Of a DNA stretch of 6,996 nt, positions 5,770 to 6,996 are shown in pieces. Origin of the DNA: Gammaproteobacteria bacterium. GTDB taxonomy: Bacteria; Pseudomonadota; Gammaproteobacteria; JABABF01. The notes beneath the pieces are model-generated. The model saw nothing but the letters and a program-made list of their open reading frames with translations. It did not search any database and was not told the origin of the DNA. Every line of letters begins with the position of its first letter. The first letter of the stretch is position 1. The stretch covers positions 1 through 6,996 of the forward strand of contig JABABF010000042.1 of assembly GCA_014238345.1 (NCBI GenBank). Reading direction: 5' to 3'. A program made the translations under genes and the position numbers.

Positions 5770-6996
5770 CTACTTCCCAGACTCTGCTACCCAGCGGTCG
5801 CGCAGTGCGACAGTGCGGTTAAATACCAACCTATCAGGGCGGCTATCAGGATCCACGCAAAAATAACCACAGCGTTCAAATTGAAAATGTTCCCCACTGC
5901 TCGCAACAGCTACAGCGGGCTCGGCCAAGGCCTGCTCTAGGCAGACCAGCGAGTCGGGATTGAGCAGCTCTAGGAAAGCATCTCCCTTAGCGGAGGCTGG
6001 ATCGGACACTGTAAACAGGCGCTCGTAAAGACGCACCGTTACCGCTACCGACGCCGTTGCGGGAACCCAGTGGATGACCCCACCGATGGCGTAATCAGGT
6101 TTGGCTCCCAAAGTATTGGCATCATAACTACAGCGTAGCAAGCTCGGCTCACCATCGTCCCCGTATTCGACCGCATCGCAGCGGATTACATAGGCACCCC
6201 GCAGCCGCACACTGCGCCCTGGAGCCAGACGTTTAAAGCCTTTAGGTGGGTCGGTGCTGAAGTCATCGCGATCAATAAATAGCTGAGCGCTAAACGGCAG
6301 CTCACGCGAGCCCCGCTCTGGGTACTGAGGGTGAACTGGCAACATCAGCTGCTCTTGAGCACTGTCAGGATAATTCTCAATCTGTAGGCGCAGTGGATGC
6401 AATACGCACATCGCTCGCGGTGCCGAGCGATTGAGTTCATCGCGGATACTGTGCTCTAGCAAGGCCAGGTCGACGATACCTTCATTGCGTCCGATACCCG
6501 TAGCATGACAAAAAGCACGGATTGATGACGGCGTGTAGCCACGGCGGCGCAATCCCGACAGCGTCGTGAGTCGTGGGTCATCCCAACCACTGACCCGACC
6601 CTCGGCCACCAGCCGTTGCAAGCGGCGCTTGCTGTTGAGTGTGTGGCTCAGTGTCAATTTGCCAAATTCGATCTGGCGCGGACGCGGCGCGGGCAGTTCC
6701 AGTGCGTCTAGTAGCCAGTTGTAGAGAGGCTCGTGATCGACAAACTCCAAGGTGCATAGGGAGTGACTCACCCCCTCAAAATAGTCTGACAAACAATGGG
6801 AAAAATCATAGGTTGGATAGCAGTAGTAGCTGGATCCACTGCGCCAGTGCGGATGGTGGCGGGTGCGGTACAGCACTGGATCACGCAACTGCATATTGGG
6901 CGATCGCATATCAATGCGTGCGCGCAACACTGCCGACCCTTCGGGGCTGCGTCCGGTACACATCGCTTGAAACAAACGCAAATTATCCGCTTGAGA
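5770..6996 (-). CDS. glnS: Glutaminyl-tRNA synthetase, C-terminal part
   Basis: The last 408 residues of GlnRS, which attaches glutamine to tRNA-Gln; the N-terminal Rossmann portion with the HIGH motif lies beyond the right edge, since the frame stays open to base 6996. Recognisable GlnRS blocks in order are PEGSAVLRARIDM, SPNMQLRDPVLYR, YPTYDFSH, EGVSHSLCTLEF, GWDDPRLTTLSGLRRRGYTP, IREFC-like IRAFCHATG, GVIHWVPA, and FQFERCGYFCVD with FNRTVALRDRW at the end. The second half forms the two beta-barrel anticodon-binding domains. The KMSKS-equivalent loop, MSKRK in E. coli, reads LNSKRRL here (near 6639-6619), with Asn for Met but the catalytic Lys kept. A TTG at 6981 could be mistaken for a start but lies deep inside the gene. 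The stop is TAG at 5772-5770, followed 2 nt later by cysS. Confidence 0.97.
   Translation of the reverse strand, partial: SQADNLRLFQAMCTGRSPEGSAVLRARIDMRSPNMQLRDPVLYRTRHHPHWRSGSSYYCYPTYDFSHCLSDYFEGVSHSLCTLEFVDHEPLYNWLLDALELPAPRPRQIEFGKLTLSHTLNSKRRLQRLVAEGRVSGWDDPRLTTLSGLRRRGYTPSSIRAFCHATGIGRNEGIVDLALLEHSIRDELNRSAPRAMCVLHPLRLQIENYPDSAQEQLMLPVHPQYPERGSRELPFSAQLFIDRDDFSTDPPKGFKRLAPGRSVRLRGAYVIRCDAVEYGDDGEPSLLRCSYDANTLGAKPDYAIGGVIHWVPATASVAVTVRLYERLFTVSDPASAKGDAFLELLNPDSLVCLEQALAEPAVAVASSGEHFQFERCGYFCVDPDSRPDRLVFNRTVALRDRWVAESGK

Overview
The window looks like a chromosomal housekeeping segment of a gammaproteobacterium of moderate-to-high GC content. The evidence is a bacterial glutaminyl-tRNA synthetase (glnS) directly followed by cysS, then a convergent folD, then a tRNA cluster (Pro, Arg, His) on the opposite strand. 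From memory, pseudomonads and relatives have the same order and orientations (glnS-cysS, folD reversed, tRNA array). The sequence alone does not allow a genus call.

Right part (4358-6996, minus strand): the 3' portion of glnS runs in from beyond the right edge and is followed after only 2 nt by cysS, so the two synthetase genes probably form one transcription unit. A 114-nt gap then separates cysS from folD, which is read on the plus strand (3383-4243); the two genes end towards each other, with a weak hairpin between them. The FolD sequence does not look like the usual enterobacterial/pseudomonad type.

Centre (2975-3306, minus strand): three tRNA genes, transcribed Pro(UGG), Arg(UCU), His(GUG). 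Only tRNA-His has an encoded CCA end. tRNA-Arg is folded perfectly in all stems but carries A instead of C at T-loop position 56, and its 3' end looks like a CCA that has lost one base. A 76-nt spacer between tRNA-Pro and folD must hold the promoters for both directions.

Left part (1-2940, minus strand): a metallo-beta-lactamase-fold hydrolase begins 34 nt after tRNA-His with no terminator and no clear ribosome site. It is followed by a tightly packed ABC-export module related to the Gld proteins: ATPase (GldA-like), ABC-2 permease (GldF-like, 4-nt overlap) and the start of a GldG-like subunit (3-nt gap, cut by the left edge). A perfect extended -10 promoter overlaps the stop codon of the hydrolase and would start the ABC transcript almost at its AUG, suggesting a leaderless or very short-leader mRNA.

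I see no mobile element, CRISPR array, phage gene or clearly new system. The points most worth a second look are the atypical tRNA-Arg, the mixed CCA encoding, the unusual FolD type, the Asn in the GlnRS KMSKS-like loop, and the promoter arrangement of the ABC module.
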